NCBI RefSeq assembly: GCF_040869045.1
Contig: NC_090321.1
Span: 77,347,183-77,411,182 of the forward strand
Length of the DNA: 64,000 nucleotides
Direction: 5' to 3'
Origin: Eurosta solidaginis
Taxonomy: Eukaryota; Arthropoda; Insecta; Diptera; Tephritidae
The notes beneath the pieces are model-generated. The model was not told where the DNA came from. It saw nothing but the letters and a program-made list of their open reading frames with translations, and made no database searches. The translations under genes and the position numbers were made by a program. This document shows positions 21,541 through 32,040 of the stretch, in pieces. Every line of letters starts with the position of its first letter. Position 1 is the stretch's first letter.

Positions 21541-22335
21541 ATGGATACTGACCAAATTCTTTCGCTTAATGTTGATGCTTTAAAGCAAAAACTTAGGGAG
21601 CTAGGTTTGAGCACGGAAGGATTAAAACGCGAGTTGCAAGAAAAAATTCTACAATATTTCGAAATAACTGAAGCAGTAGATAATGAAAATAATGGTAGGG
21701 ATAGTCAAACTTCTCTGCATGCTTAGGCAGGCGCAGACAATGCTCCTGCCAAGATCGGGACGGGTTGCTTTTACACTACGCGACATTGAAGACAGTGTAT
21801 CTTCTTTTTACGGTAGTTCTCAAGATGTTAACCAGTGGGTGTCGGAGTTTGAAGACATTGCAGATACAGTGCAATGGAATAGCTTACAAAAATTTGTGTA
21901 TGCGAAACAATTGTTGAAAGGTGGAGCAAAGTTGTTTGCTAGGGGTTTAAGTGGAGTTAGAGATTGGTATTCTCTTAAAAGTGCTCTTGTGGAAGAGTTT
22001 GGTAGACAACTGTGTGCATCAGAAGTACGTCGTGAGCTTCGTAGTAGGCGTAAAACATCGAAAGAAACGTTACAAGAATATCTTTATGTTCTTATTGAAA
22101 TGGGTAAACTAATAGCGTTAGATGACCAAAGCATATGTGAATATTTTGTTGAGGGAATTCCTGATAGCAGGGCCAAAAAAACTATTCTTTATCAGGCAAA
22201 ACCGTTACGTGAGCTTAAGGAACAAATCCATGTATATGACAAAGTGAAGATGAAACGCCAATCTACAAACGACCTCGTCGCATGTCACATGCTGATAAAT
22301 GTTGGGTGGATGAAGAAATAGCTAAAATGTTAAGC
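21541..22335 (+). pseudogene. Gyp-A gag with SAP domain, fused by deletion to RT
   Basis: The start MDTDQILSLNVDALKQKL begins a SAP-type helix-turn-helix (LRELGLSTEGLKRELQEKI), a DNA-binding motif found in some gypsy gags. After a frameshift near 21720-21770 the capsid continues with 'DIEDSVSSFYGSSQDVNQW', 'FVYAKQLLKGGAKLFAR' and 'SKETLQEYLY'. Near 22255 the sequence jumps in a third frame to 'PRRMSHADKCWVDEEIAKML', the segment that normally precedes RT. Nucleocapsid and protease are therefore absent. BEL-1 then cuts in at 22341. Confidence 0.75.
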
Positions 22336-22340
22336 GATGG

Positions 22341-22681
22341 TGTTGACTGGAGAAGTAAAATATATCGAACAGCTATGTTTTGTACACGTATTTTGAGCAT
22401 TTATTCATAAAGTAGCGCTAAAATCTATACAAAGTTTTTTACATTAATCAAAATATGTATACTAATTCACCGCGTGCTATGTACTTACACTTGTGCCTGA
22501 GCTAGTAGGGTTATGCTGCCTTCTCCGTCAACGTCTCAAAAGTAAAAGAAATATTAAAGAGAGCAAGAGCGCCAATAGCTGTAGATGTAAATGACATTTA
22601 GCAAAGGCAGATAATCGCACCCATCAAGCACAAGTGTTTCATGAATTCAAACGTTTCATTGCTTTATGCAGCGACCTAACA
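22341..22681 (-). repeat. BEL-1 3' LTR
   Basis: 341 bp, tgttgactgg...cctaaca. By eye it differs from the other LTR by a 2-nt indel (agctatgttttg versus agctgttttg), one A/G change and one edge base, that is about 99 percent identity. Confidence 0.93.
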
Positions 22682-24712
22682 CCCCTCCTCGCAAACTTCT
22701 TGCTCCGCAACGGGGTTTGCTTCATTGATATCCAGTCGCGCGAGCTTCACCACCGGCCGAGTCATCAAGCCGCTAGATGTTTTCACCACCGCACTCCTGA
22801 TTTTACCATCACTACCGCGTATCACGTCAAGTACACGACCTCTAGTCCAAGTGTTACGCTTCGCGTTTTCGTCCACAATCACGACGATATCTTCTGGTTG
22901 AATAGTTGTATGGGTTTCAAACCATTTCGTGCGTCTTGTTAAACATGGCAAATACTCTCGGAGCCATCGTTTCCAAAATCGGTCTGCTATTTGTCCAGAG
23001 ATTCGAAAGTTTTTGCTCAACCTGGAAGAGTCAACTTCACAATCACCTTTCTCACGGATGCCGCTAGAAGAACCGAGCAGAAAATGGTTTGGCATCAACG
23101 CTTCGCTATCCGGTGATTCAATCGGTATGTAGGTTAGGGGCCTCATATTAATTGTGCTTTCTGCCTCAGCTAGTGCCGCTCGCAGGACCTCTTCACGAAC
23201 GCAGTTGTCAGGTAGGATGCTCATAAGAACCGATTTTACTGTGCGCACCATGCGCTCGCATGCACCACCCATGTGGGGTGCAGACGGTGGTATGAAAACC
23301 CACTCTATATCAGGATACCTTTGTTCTACCTGGTCACGCGATATCTTCTCTACTTCCTGAGCTAGAACTCGACTAGCGCCTCTAAAGTTCGTGCCGTTGT
23401 CCGATGTTATACGCCTCGGAACACCACGTTTGCATATAAACTGTCGCAGAACCAAAAGAAATGAATCGGTGGATAGTGACGAAGACACCTCAATATGAAC
23501 GGCTCGCACGGTCATACAGGTGAAGAGCACGCCCCAACGTTTTTCGTGCCGCTTACCAATAACAACATCAAAAGGCCCGAAGTAGTCCACTCCTGTGTAT
23601 GTAAATGGGCGTGTAAACGCGGCGACACGCTCCATGGGAAGTGGACCCATTTCTGGTGCAGATGGCACTGCTCTACGTACACGACAAATTTGGCACCCTT
23701 TTGCAACGGCTCTGACGAGTGATCTGAGTCCAGGGATGCAAAACCTCTGCCTCATTTCGTTGACCACGATTTCATTATGTTGGTGGTGATATTTTCGGTG
23801 ATAAAAATCGGTTACCAGGTACACAATTCTATGATCCCGCGGAAGTATAATGGGCCTTTTCCCGTCTGTTGGTACTGCATCAGCTGCGTCTATCCTACCT
23901 TTCACTCTTAGGAGCCCGTTATCATCTATGTATGGTGAAAATTTAAATATTTTGCTCTTACGACTTACCCGAGCATCGGATGTTTTTAGCTGCTTCAGCT
24001 CATCTGCAAAGCATTCCGACTGGCACACGCGGAAAAGTAGCAGCTCGGCATAATGACAAGTCTTTTCACGTAGCAGCCTCGCAACTATTGGATTTTTAGG
24101 TTCCCATTTCACGATAGAGCGAAGAAAACGCAAGACCCCCATCAGAGCTGCCCGAAGTCTTTCCCATTTGCTGAACCGCGCAGGGTTTGGTATGCAGCTG
24201 TCAAGTTCCCCTTTTTCATCGCTCACATGATGGACGGTTTCAGGCCCCTCCTCAATATTCTCGATGAACTCTGAATGCGGCCAATTATGTGAAGGATATC
24301 GAAGGAAGTCCGGCCCTGTAAACCATCGGGCATTATTATCCAACACTACATTATCGTCCCATTTGGTGCCATCGTCAGCGACGTTTTGTTTAGAAGAAAC
24401 CCACCGCCATTCGTTTACCTGCGACTCCTGCAATATTTCTCCAATACGTACCGCTACGAATTGATTAAATTTTCGGGCATCCGATCGTATCCAATAAAGT
24501 ACATCTTTTGAGTCGGACCAGAAAAGTCTACGCGTAATACCAACAGAAAGCTCGCTTTGCACAAACCTCGCAAGGCGCAATCCCAAAATGGCTGCCATCA
24601 ACTCCAACCGCGGTACTGATATTGGTTTCAGGGGAGCTACTCGAGTTTTAGACATCACGAAGCTGCAGCGGAACTCACCATTAACCCATGCTCGTAGGTA
24701 AGCTACCGCTGC
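22676..24712 (-). CDS. BEL-1 pol, part 2: RNase H and integrase
   Basis: Continues in the same frame after the stop at 24713. RNase H: 'PRLELMAAILGLRLARF', 'LFWSDSKDVLYWIRS' and 'NVADDGTKW'. The integrase zinc region has 'HHQHNEIVVNEMRQRF' and 'CQICRVRRA'. The catalytic triad is visible as Asp in 'YTGVDYFGPF', Asp in 'RITSDNGTNFRG' and Glu in 'HMGGACERMVRTV'. A DUF5641-like C-terminal region follows (WTRGRVLDVIRGSDGKIRS). The end of the frame (22676) overlaps the first bases of the 3' LTR. All key residues are present. Confidence 0.9.
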   Translation of the reverse strand, partial: AAVAYLRAWVNGEFRCSFVMSKTRVAPLKPISVPRLELMAAILGLRLARFVQSELSVGITRRLFWSDSKDVLYWIRSDARKFNQFVAVRIGEILQESQVNEWRWVSSKQNVADDGTKWDDNVVLDNNARWFTGPDFLRYPSHNWPHSEFIENIEEGPETVHHVSDEKGELDSCIPNPARFSKWERLRAALMGVLRFLRSIVKWEPKNPIVARLLREKTCHYAELLLFRVCQSECFADELKQLKTSDARVSRKSKIFKFSPYIDDNGLLRVKGRIDAADAVPTDGKRPIILPRDHRIVYLVTDFYHRKYHHQHNEIVVNEMRQRFCIPGLRSLVRAVAKGCQICRVRRAVPSAPEMGPLPMERVAAFTRPFTYTGVDYFGPFDVVIGKRHEKRWGVLFTCMTVRAVHIEVSSSLSTDSFLLVLRQFICKRGVPRRITSDNGTNFRGASRVLAQEVEKISRDQVEQRYPDIEWVFIPPSAPHMGGACERMVRTVKSVLMSILPDNCVREEVLRAALAEAESTINMRPLTYIPIESPDSEALMPNHFLLGSSSGIREKGDCEVDSSRLSKNFRISGQIADRFWKRWLREYLPCLTRRTKWFETHTTIQPEDIVVIVDENAKRNTWTRGRVLDVIRGSDGKIRSAVVKTSSGLMTRPVVKLARLDINEANPVAEQEVCEEGC

Positions 24713-26728
24713 TTAAGCGAGAATGCTTGCATCAACAAAAACATGGAGTTCGAGTTTGTCGGAGCGGCTTAAGTAGTAAAACCTTGGAATGCTAATATTG
24801 TTGATATATTGGAGTTTCCGTACCCACTTCCACCAAGCGATGCGTTCCTTTTCGTGTATGGTTTCATCCCAAGTGACTCCTGATCTCCAAACATCCTGTA
24901 GTATTATTTTGGCCTTGATTACGAAAAATCCGAGCAAGCCCAATGGGTCAAAGATTGTCATAACCGCTCGAAGGATCTCCCTCTTGGTTGGTGTTCTTGA
25001 TTCGTCAAAAAACTGTTTTTTAAACGTCTGCACAAAGATAAGCACATCGGTTTGTGGTCGCCACCACATGCCGAGCACCTTTTCCACCCCATCTCCGGAC
25101 TCCTCAAGACACTTGTCGCTTAACTCAGACTCACCTGCCATGGCGAGTAGAACTCGCTTTGAATTAGATAGCCAATGACGCATCTCAAAGCCTCCTTCAC
25201 TGTGTATGTGTCGCACATCCTTTGCCAGCTTTATCATGTCATCTTCCGTATCGACACTCTGCAGCCAGTCATCAACGAAAGTGTTTTGCACAATGGCTGA
25301 TGCTGCTAATGGAAACTGTTCATTAAATCTATCTGCGTTTCGGTTTTTAATATAGTTTGCTAGGGAGGGTGAACAAGATGCGCCGAACGTCATGACGACC
25401 ATAGCAAAGACTTCTGGATCCCGACTGCGGTCCCCATCCCTCCAGAGGAACTGTTGTGCTACTTGGTCGTCTTTAATAACTCGAACCTGGTGGAACATTT
25501 CACGAATATCACCGCATATTGCTACTGCTTTCTCACGAAATCGGAGTAAAACCCCTACCAAGTTCCTCATGAGGTCGGGACCCTTAAGAAGCACGTCGTT
25601 CAAAGCGGTACCTTCAACCTTGGCGGCTGCATCCCATACCAACCTCCGTTTACCCTTGTTGATATTCATAACTGTAAAGATGGGAATATACCATGCCTTT
25701 CCCCCTTTGGAAATCTCACTTTCTGTTAGGTTTCGTACGTAACCCTTGTTGAGATAGTCACTGATACGATTTCTGATAAAGTTTTCAAGATCCGGATCTT
25801 TGGCCATTTTCCGCTCCAGGCACTCCAAACGTTTGTACGCCATATTGTATGACTGCGGTAAGTTAATGCTATCATATTTCCACAAAAGCCCCGTTTCCCA
25901 CCTCTTATCATCTTGGATGTACCGAGTAGTCTGCTTCATTATAGTAAGCGCGCGCTCATCTTCTTTCGACAATAAGGGTTTTGCAGACGGGCTTACGCCA
26001 ACCGATTCAATCGAAAAGAATGACCGCATCAGGTTATCAAGGTGTGTATCGTTAGAGCACTCACATATATGAAGTAAATTTTCTTTGTGCGGATTATCGT
26101 TCGCGTCACGACCGTATATTGACCAACCCAGTCGACAACGTGCTGCTACGAGGCCATCATTTTGACTTTGACGGATCTCCAATGGTACGCATAATTTAAG
26201 GTTGTCCAGCCCAATAAGAAGACCAGCCTTGGAAGAGTCATAGGGTAAGATAGGTAGTTCCTTGAAGTGATCGCGACCTTGAATATCATTAGCCTGTAAA
26301 GACTGCTGCGGCAAATCCAAATTTGCGATAGTGCGTACGCCGTGCATCTTATATTTAGCGCCTTCGTTGCCTCGTGCTGATATTTCGAATGATACGATTC
26401 GAGAGTTGTTTTCTTGCTGGGTAATATTTCCAGTCCATTTGAGACACAGCTCCCGACTAGGGTCATTAAGTTTAAGTTCGCGAGTCAATCTATCGTCTAC
26501 CAAAGTGCAAGATGCGCCTTCATCGATGAGTGCGACTGTCTCCAGGGCTACGCCGTTGGCATGCAAAACTACGGGAATATATCTAAAGAGAGCTCTATCA
26601 TGTTGCTTGCGATGAAGGCACACGACGGAGTCGTCGGCTTCAGCTTTAGCATTAGTATTTGTGGCAGTTTGTTGTTGTAATCGTTGCACGGACAACGGGC
26701 AGCGGGTTATGGGGTAAACGGCAGCCAT
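24713..26728 (-). CDS. BEL-1 pol, part 1: protease and reverse transcriptase
   Basis: 671 residues. The protease domain (residues ~40-230) has 'VALIDEGASCTLVDDRLT', where DEGA stands for the D-[ST]-G active site and the E is usual in BEL/Pao; it ends in 'LGWSIYGRDAND'. RT follows with 'RLVWDAAAKVEGTALNDVL', 'VAICGDIREMFHQVRV', 'VVMTFGASCSPSLANYIK' and the catalytic 'NTFVDDWLQS'. A 'FDPLGLLGFFVIKAKI' segment then leads to the RNase H start 'HVFVDASILA'. The frame closes at TAA 24713-24715, where related proteins read on; the codon is probably a point-mutated Tyr. It begins about 75 bp inside gag in a shifted frame. Confidence 0.9.
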   Translation of the reverse strand: MAAVYPITRCPLSVQRLQQQTATNTNAKAEADDSVVCLHRKQHDRALFRYIPVVLHANGVALETVALIDEGASCTLVDDRLTRELKLNDPSRELCLKWTGNITQQENNSRIVSFEISARGNEGAKYKMHGVRTIANLDLPQQSLQANDIQGRDHFKELPILPYDSSKAGLLIGLDNLKLCVPLEIRQSQNDGLVAARCRLGWSIYGRDANDNPHKENLLHICECSNDTHLDNLMRSFFSIESVGVSPSAKPLLSKEDERALTIMKQTTRYIQDDKRWETGLLWKYDSINLPQSYNMAYKRLECLERKMAKDPDLENFIRNRISDYLNKGYVRNLTESEISKGGKAWYIPIFTVMNINKGKRRLVWDAAAKVEGTALNDVLLKGPDLMRNLVGVLLRFREKAVAICGDIREMFHQVRVIKDDQVAQQFLWRDGDRSRDPEVFAMVVMTFGASCSPSLANYIKNRNADRFNEQFPLAASAIVQNTFVDDWLQSVDTEDDMIKLAKDVRHIHSEGGFEMRHWLSNSKRVLLAMAGESELSDKCLEESGDGVEKVLGMWWRPQTDVLIFVQTFKKQFFDESRTPTKREILRAVMTIFDPLGLLGFFVIKAKIILQDVWRSGVTWDETIHEKERIAWWKWVRKLQYINNISIPRFYYLSRSDKLELHVFVDASILA

Positions 26729-28354
26729 CGACGTCGCACATCTTGTTAGAATTGCATCGTCGAACTAGGTGATTCTTAAAGCATCGTATACAGAGTCGTT
26801 TTTCCTTAACAAACTGCCAGCGTAATTGCCTACTAATTGTTTTGAAGTCACTGCACTCAGCAAGATCGTGTGAACCTGTGCACTTTGGACAAGGGGTCTT
26901 GGGCGATGCCTGCGTTTTGTTGACAGGGTTTGAACAGGTATCATGGACTAGTAGTCTTTCCCGACGCCCTTTGTTTCCTAACTTTACCTCTGATAGCGCG
27001 CTGTTAACAGGGGTAACTTGACTGGCGCAAGATGCGAGCCCGAAGAGCCATTCGTCAAATATTATGATATCGACTCGTGGAAGACCTAGCCGACGTCTAC
27101 CCCATTCCAGCTTCATTTCACCCGGTAATTTGTTCAAAAGGTCATTAAGTAGCATTGGATCGTTCAGATATCCGTCGAGATCCATAGCTTGCATTGTCGC
27201 CCTATAATTTTGCACAGCGAGTGCAAGCTCAATTAATGTTTCCAATCGATCCAATTTTACGGGTGAAACTTCTCGTAGCTTACGTTGGAGTGTTTCGTGG
27301 ATAACGTCTGGCCGACCGAAAAGCATACGCAGAGTCTCAATAGCCAAATTAACTGTAGCTGGCATCATCAATTTCCCCCGGACTGACTCTAGTGCAGCGC
27401 CTTTCAAACATTTCTGTAACCTAACAAGATTTTCTTGGTCGGAAAATCCACAGCGCTCCGTAGATTGGACATAGTTTGTTATGAATAACGGCCATTCCTC
27501 TGGCCTACCTGAGAAGGAGGGCAAATCTTTAGTTATAGCTTGCCTCGCGGCTACATGCGAGGGCAACAACACTGAGCTAGAATTTGTATATGGCATTGAT
27601 TGAGCCATCCCAACCCAAGGGGTCTGATTAGCATATGCCCATTATGCAGACCAGAGGGTGGCTGCGCACACAAAGATGGTTGAAATTGAGTGGACGTGAA
27701 CGCAGAGTTTTGCACATTATTTGTCGGTGCATATGGCGATTGAACCTGCGCTGTACTTAAACACCTTTGTATGTTACCGCCATACGGGTACCCCTCATGC
27801 AACGACTGAACAAACGTTGAATTTGCAGTTGGACGGAGCCCCCCGAAATTATTTACGCTGCTTTGTATTGCAGTATTATAATATGGATTTCGTGCTGAAG
27901 TTATGTTACCATGGGCATGAGCAGATAACGCCCCAGATTCAAAACATGTCATTAAAGGTGCTTGGTGAATGTACGGGCCTGTGGCAAACTTTGAGGTTAA
28001 GGCCGGCACACGTGTCGGCGGTGACGAAAATGAGTTACTTAAAGTAGCAAATGTTGGAAGCGATGTTACATTATTGCTATTGTATAGTGGCGCTGTTGAA
28101 AATTGCGCTGCTATATTTGCTATACCTGAAACCATACCTGCAGAAGATAGTTCATCATGCTCGTAACCAGCTCCGGTGAATTGCGATGTCTTACTAATTA
28201 ACGCGGATTGCCAAATATGTGAAGGTGCTTCGATTGTCGTAGGTTCTGGTTGTACAGGAGGTGCGAGTGGTGAAGCGGTTACACTTGTTATGGCTGGTGC
28301 GCTAGAGGTTGATGCGGTGGATGCATCGGGCATCGTGTTATCATCATTGGTCAT
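26652..28354 (-). pseudogene. BEL-1 gag
   Basis: Start chosen at the ATG at 28354 (MTNDDNTMPDASTAST), 24 bp downstream of the LTR. The N-terminal ~240 residues are a low-complexity Ser/Thr/Ala/Pro region. After a single frameshift near 27640 the BEL-type capsid follows: 'LPSFSGRPEEWPLFITNYV' and 'LQKCLKGAALESVRGKLM' (DUF1759-like). Cys/His knuckles come next: CPKCTGSHDLAEC and CIRCFKNHLVRRC. Gag forms the particle. The frame ends at 26652, and protease follows in another frame. Confidence 0.85.
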
Positions 28355-28377
28355 ATCGAGTTGCAAGTATTTTAGTT

Positions 28378-28716
28378 TCTTGACTGGAGAAGTAAAATAT
28401 ATCGAACAGCTGTTTTGTACACGTATTTTGAGCATTTGTTCATAAAGTAGCGCTAAAATCTATACAAAGTTTTTTACATTAATCAAAATATGTATACTAA
28501 TTCACCGCGTGCTATGTACTTACACTTGTGCCTGAGCTAGTAGGGTTATGCTGCCTTCTCCGTCAACGTCTCAAAAGTAAAAGAAATATTAAAGAGAGCA
28601 AGAGCGCCAATAGCTGTAGATGTAAATGACATTTAGCAAAGGCAGATAATCGCACCCATCAAGCACAAGTGTTTCATGAATTCAAACGTTTCATTGCTTT
28701 ATGCAGCGACCTAACA
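28378..28716 (-). repeat. BEL-1 5' LTR
   Basis: 339-bp partner of 22341-22681, on the upstream side for the minus-strand genes. Gag starts 24 bp inside it at 28354. Confidence 0.93.
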
Positions 28717-28721
28717 GATGG

Positions 28722-30210
28722 TATAATCCGAAATAGTTCGTCTGAATTCGTATCGCCCATAGTCCTTACGAAAAAGAAGAACGGCGATAAGCGACTATGC
28801 TGCGATTACAGGAAAGTTAACGCAAAAATTATATGGGACAATTTTCCTATGGCGGTAGTTGATGAGGTACTGGATAGCCTAAGTAAGCCCGTGTTTTCAC
28901 TACACTGGACTTAGAAAATGGGTTCTACCATGTCCTCATTGAAGAAAACTCTAAAAAGTATACTGCTTTCGTGACGCATGGTGGACAATACGAATTTTGT
29001 TTCGTGCCATTTGGAATTTCAAATTCGCCAGCAGTATTTTGCCGCTATATCAATTCGGTTTTCCAAGATTTGTTAAGAGATGGTACCGTGTTGATATATA
29101 TGGACGACATCGTGATTCCAGCAAAGGATGATGATGAGGGTATAAAGAAACTTGGAATCGTGTTGGAAAAAGCAAGTAAATATGGGTTACGCATGAAATG
29201 GCAAAAATGTCAGTTCTTGATGAGGAAAATTGAATTTTTGGGCTACATAGTAGAGAAAGGGAAAATTCTTCCATCCGAAATCAAAACGGCCGCTGTGAGA
29301 AATGTCCCTATACCCGCAAGCAAGAAAGAAATGCAACGATTTGTAGGGCTAACATCATTCTTCAGACGTTTCATAAAAAAATAATGCGTTAGTAGCAAAG
29401 CCTTAAACAGACTTGCTTAGGAATGATGAAAAGTTTCGAATTGAGGAAAGCCATCTAGTAGCAATACAATCTTTTAAGAAAGCCCTTATGAGCTCACCAG
29501 CTTTAAAGTTATATAGACCACAGGCCGAGACCGAGGTGCACACGGACGCATCAAAGTATGGGTATGGTGCAGTTCTACTGCAAAAAGAAACAGAAGACCA
29601 ACTTCTTCACCCGGTAGAATATATGAGCCGTAAAACTTCGCCCACAGAGGAAAAATATAGTTCATATGAACTTGAGGTGTTGGCGATAATCAAACTGGTT
29701 ACGGAATGCAATGCTTTTACGCAAATCTTGGACAAGCGGGATATTCCAGATAGGGTTGTGAGGTGGACAATGCAATTGCAGGAATATACTTTTAAGGTGG
29801 AACACCGCAAGGGCTCAAGCATAAAGCATGTTGATGCATTAAGTCGGGTGTATTGTCTCGTCATTACAGACTCAACGAAATTGAGATTTAAAGAAACACA
29901 GGGGGAAGACGATTGGATCAGGGCTGTGAAGAAAATTTTAGAAAGAGAAGACTACGAAGATTTTTTCATAAAAAATGAGTTGCTATTCAAGGACCCCGTC
30001 AAGGAACTTTTGGTAGTACCCTCATTGGTAGAGGAAGAAGTAATCAGGTTAGCACATTGTCAGGGTCATTATGCTGCAAAAAAGACTATGGAGTTAGTCG
30101 AAAAGTCATATTTTATACCTAATTTGAGTGAGGAAGTTAACAAAGTAATCAAGGGTTGTGTTCAATGTATTGTCATGGACGCCAAACAAGGGAAAAAAGA
30201 GGGGTTCTTG
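28722..30210 (+). pseudogene. Gyp-A pol: reverse transcriptase, RNase H, integrase zinc region
   Basis: Resumes right after BEL-1 with 'IIRNSSSEFVSPIVLTKKK' and 'LCCDYRKVNAKI'. A frameshift near 28905 is followed by 'THGGQYEFCFVPFGISNSPA' and catalytic 'VLIYMDDIVIPA'. RNase H shows 'TEVHTDASKYGYGAVLLQK', and the usual stretch before 'CNAFTQILDKRDIPD' is shortened by a deletion. 'KHVDALSRV' closes it. The integrase zinc region has 'HCQGHYAAKKTMELV' and 'CVQCIVMDAK'. Stops lie near 29382 and 29420. The frame is cut at 30217 by the SINE-like element. Confidence 0.88.
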
Positions 30211-30217
30211 ACGTCAA

Positions 30218-30621
30218 ACCCCCAGCGGGTTAGGGGATCAGAATATACCCGCGGTATGTATGCCTGTCGTAAGAGGCGACTAAAATACCAGATTCAAGGG
30301 GCTGTGTGCGCAACCCTTCAGGTTGCCAGCGCAATATATAGCTTCTCCAAACCCAATTGTCAACCTCACCTATCCGCGGCGAATCCTGCTTCACTATCAG
30401 ACGAGGCTCTGGCGACCCCAATCTCCTCATGGAACTTGGGGGATGGGGAGGGAGTGAATGGCCTGAAGGTTTAATGTGCCACATAAATAGTTCCCGAGAT
30501 GGTCGGGCTAGCACCTTAATGGTGCTGTAGTACCGGATCTGTATCCGGCAAAGGACCATCACATCGATAACACTCCCTAAAGCCTTCGGGGAGCAACCTT
30601 ATCGCTACAACAACAACAACA
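30218..30621 (+). mobile_element. SINE-like element with exact 7-bp target-site duplication
   Basis: 404 bp starting 'acccccagcgggttagggga' and ending 'cgctacaacaacaacaacaa'. 'acgtcaa' flanks it on both sides (30211-30217 and 30622-30628). Removing it rejoins the integrase frame exactly (GFLTS to IDKASEP). The 5' part has 'gcctgtcgtaagaggcgac' and 'agattcaagggg', which may be remnants of pol III A and B boxes (inference). The 3' end shares 'gctacaacaacaacaac' with LOA-a. Degenerate copies lie at 11890-12497 and 38560-38868. Confidence 0.85.
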
Positions 30622-30628
30622 ACGTCAA

Positions 30629-31588
30629 TCGACAAGGCCAGTGAACCTTTGGGAAACCTGCGCATAGATCACGTAGGACCCTTAACCGATACGCGTAAAA
30701 AATACAACCACACTTTAGTTAAGGTAGACGGATTTTCCAAATTTGTATGGCTTTATTCTGCGAAGTCCACGGGTACGGAAGAAGTCATTGATAAATTGCA
30801 GAAGCTCACAGCGATATTCGGAAACCCAAAGAGAATAACATCGGATAAAGGTTCGGCATTCACAGCTGGAACATTCGAAGAATTCTGTCGAAACCAAAAT
30901 ATTCAACATTTAACAATTGCCATAGGGGTACCACGGGGAAACGGGCAGGTGGAGAGAATCCATAAGATTATTATTCCTATGATTGCGAAACTTAGTCATG
31001 AGAACCCCACTCATTGGCACACGCATGTAGATAAAGTACAGCAGATAATAAACAACACTGCACCGCGAAGTACAAAGGCAACATCCTTCAAGATCTTGGC
31101 AGGTTTAGACATGCGCGTTACAGAGAATCCGGACTTAAGAGAAATTTTTAACGATATTGAGCTTGAAGAACTAAATAGGGAAAGAGATATAGTGCGAGAT
31201 AGTGCTCGTGAAAATATTGCGAAAATTCCAAAGGAAAATCGAGAATCTTTTAACAAACGACGTAAAGCAGAGTTAGAGTATAAACCTGATGAACTAGTAG
31301 CAATAAAGAGAACGCAATTCGGGGTCAAGCATGAAATTAAGGCCAAAATATCTTGGGCCCTATAAAGTTATTGAGAAATTAAGTCACGGAAGGTACAAGG
31401 TACAAAAAGTAGGGGAACAAGAAGGTCCTATCTTAACGACAACGATAGCAGAAAATATGAAGCCATGGAGTTCATTATTCGAGGCGAATAATAGGTCAGG
31501 ACAGCCGATTGTGGGATCTGGAATGGTGGCATCACCATCCAATCCACCAGTTCACCAAAGAATGGCAACACGGTCGGTAAATGTCTAA
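30629..31588 (+). pseudogene. Gyp-A integrase core and C-terminal end
   Basis: The catalytic triad is complete: Asp in 'LRIDHVGPLTDTRKK', Asp in 'RITSDKGSAFTAG' and Glu in 'PRGNGQVERIHKI'. The region 'FNKRRKAELEYKPDELVAIK' leads into the GPY/F module ('RPKYLGPYKVIEKLSHGRY') after a one-base frameshift at about 31330-31360. The protein ends at 31586-31588. Only this frameshift breaks the core, so it is better kept than the 5' half of the element. Confidence 0.88.
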
Positions 31589-31686
31589 GAGAGAGGATAG
31601 AGTATAAGTGGCAACCGAAGAAGTAAGTCGCATTGTGTCGTCGTGAGTGTGCGGCTATCAAAGCCAACTAATTCAAGAATAAAATG

Positions 31687-31820
31687 TAATATCAGTGAAC
31701 TATGCTGTATTAAAATATAATTATTTTAAAATACTTTATTATTACATTTAAATACTTTTAATGAATTCTAATTAAACATTCTTTTATAATAAACTAAGTA
31801 TCGTGTTCATTATTCCCACA
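31687..31820 (+). repeat. Gyp-A right LTR
   Basis: Partner of 20618-20753. 'tgtaatatcag' just before it suggests that the TG end may be at 31685. A candidate TATA (gagtataag) and AATAAA lie just upstream at 31600-31685, so the original LTR may have been longer. Confidence 0.75.
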
Positions 31821-32040
31821 TATATGTACATATGTAATACTCCTATATTGCTAGAAAACACAAAGTACATTCCCCCAACACCAAAGTACAGAAATATAAA
31901 AAATAGAAAAAGAAATTCGATTAACGAATGTACCTGAAATGACAATTGAGCTTTGAAAAATACATGAGCGTATCAAGCATTCATTGTGAAATCGGTTATT
32001 GTTGGAAAATAATTTAAAATAAAAACTATTACAAAAAAAA

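Larger units (their letters stand above)
22341..28716 (-). mobile_element. BEL-1: nearly intact BEL/Pao LTR retrotransposon
   Basis: LTRs 22341-22681 and 28378-28716 (TG...CA) are nearly identical and are flanked by the 5-bp direct repeat 'gatgg' (22336-22340 and 28717-28721), the expected target-site duplication size. The internal region encodes gag, protease, RT, RNase H and integrase on the minus strand. The host sequence joins cleanly across the site as Gyp-A RT. Damage is limited to one stop and about two frameshifts. Confidence 0.95.
20618..31820 (+). mobile_element. Gyp-A: Ty3/gypsy LTR element carrying BEL-1 and a SINE-like insertion
   Basis: Similar ~135-bp direct repeats (20618-20753 and 31687-31820, beginning taatatcagtgaactatgct and ending ttcattattcccaca) flank gag and pol. 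Internal order: leader, SAP-domain gag, truncated RT, RNase H, integrase. A 6.4-kb BEL element and a 404-bp SINE-like element are inserted. The flanks show no target-site duplication, and 135 bp is short for an LTR, so the left repeat may itself be 5' truncated. Confidence 0.8.

Noticed and set aside
22634..28445. Plus-strand frames of 65-129 codons across BEL-1 (for example 24789-25178 and 25392-25742)
   Set aside because: They are opposite-strand shadows of the long BEL-1 gag and pol frames, which carry clear domains.
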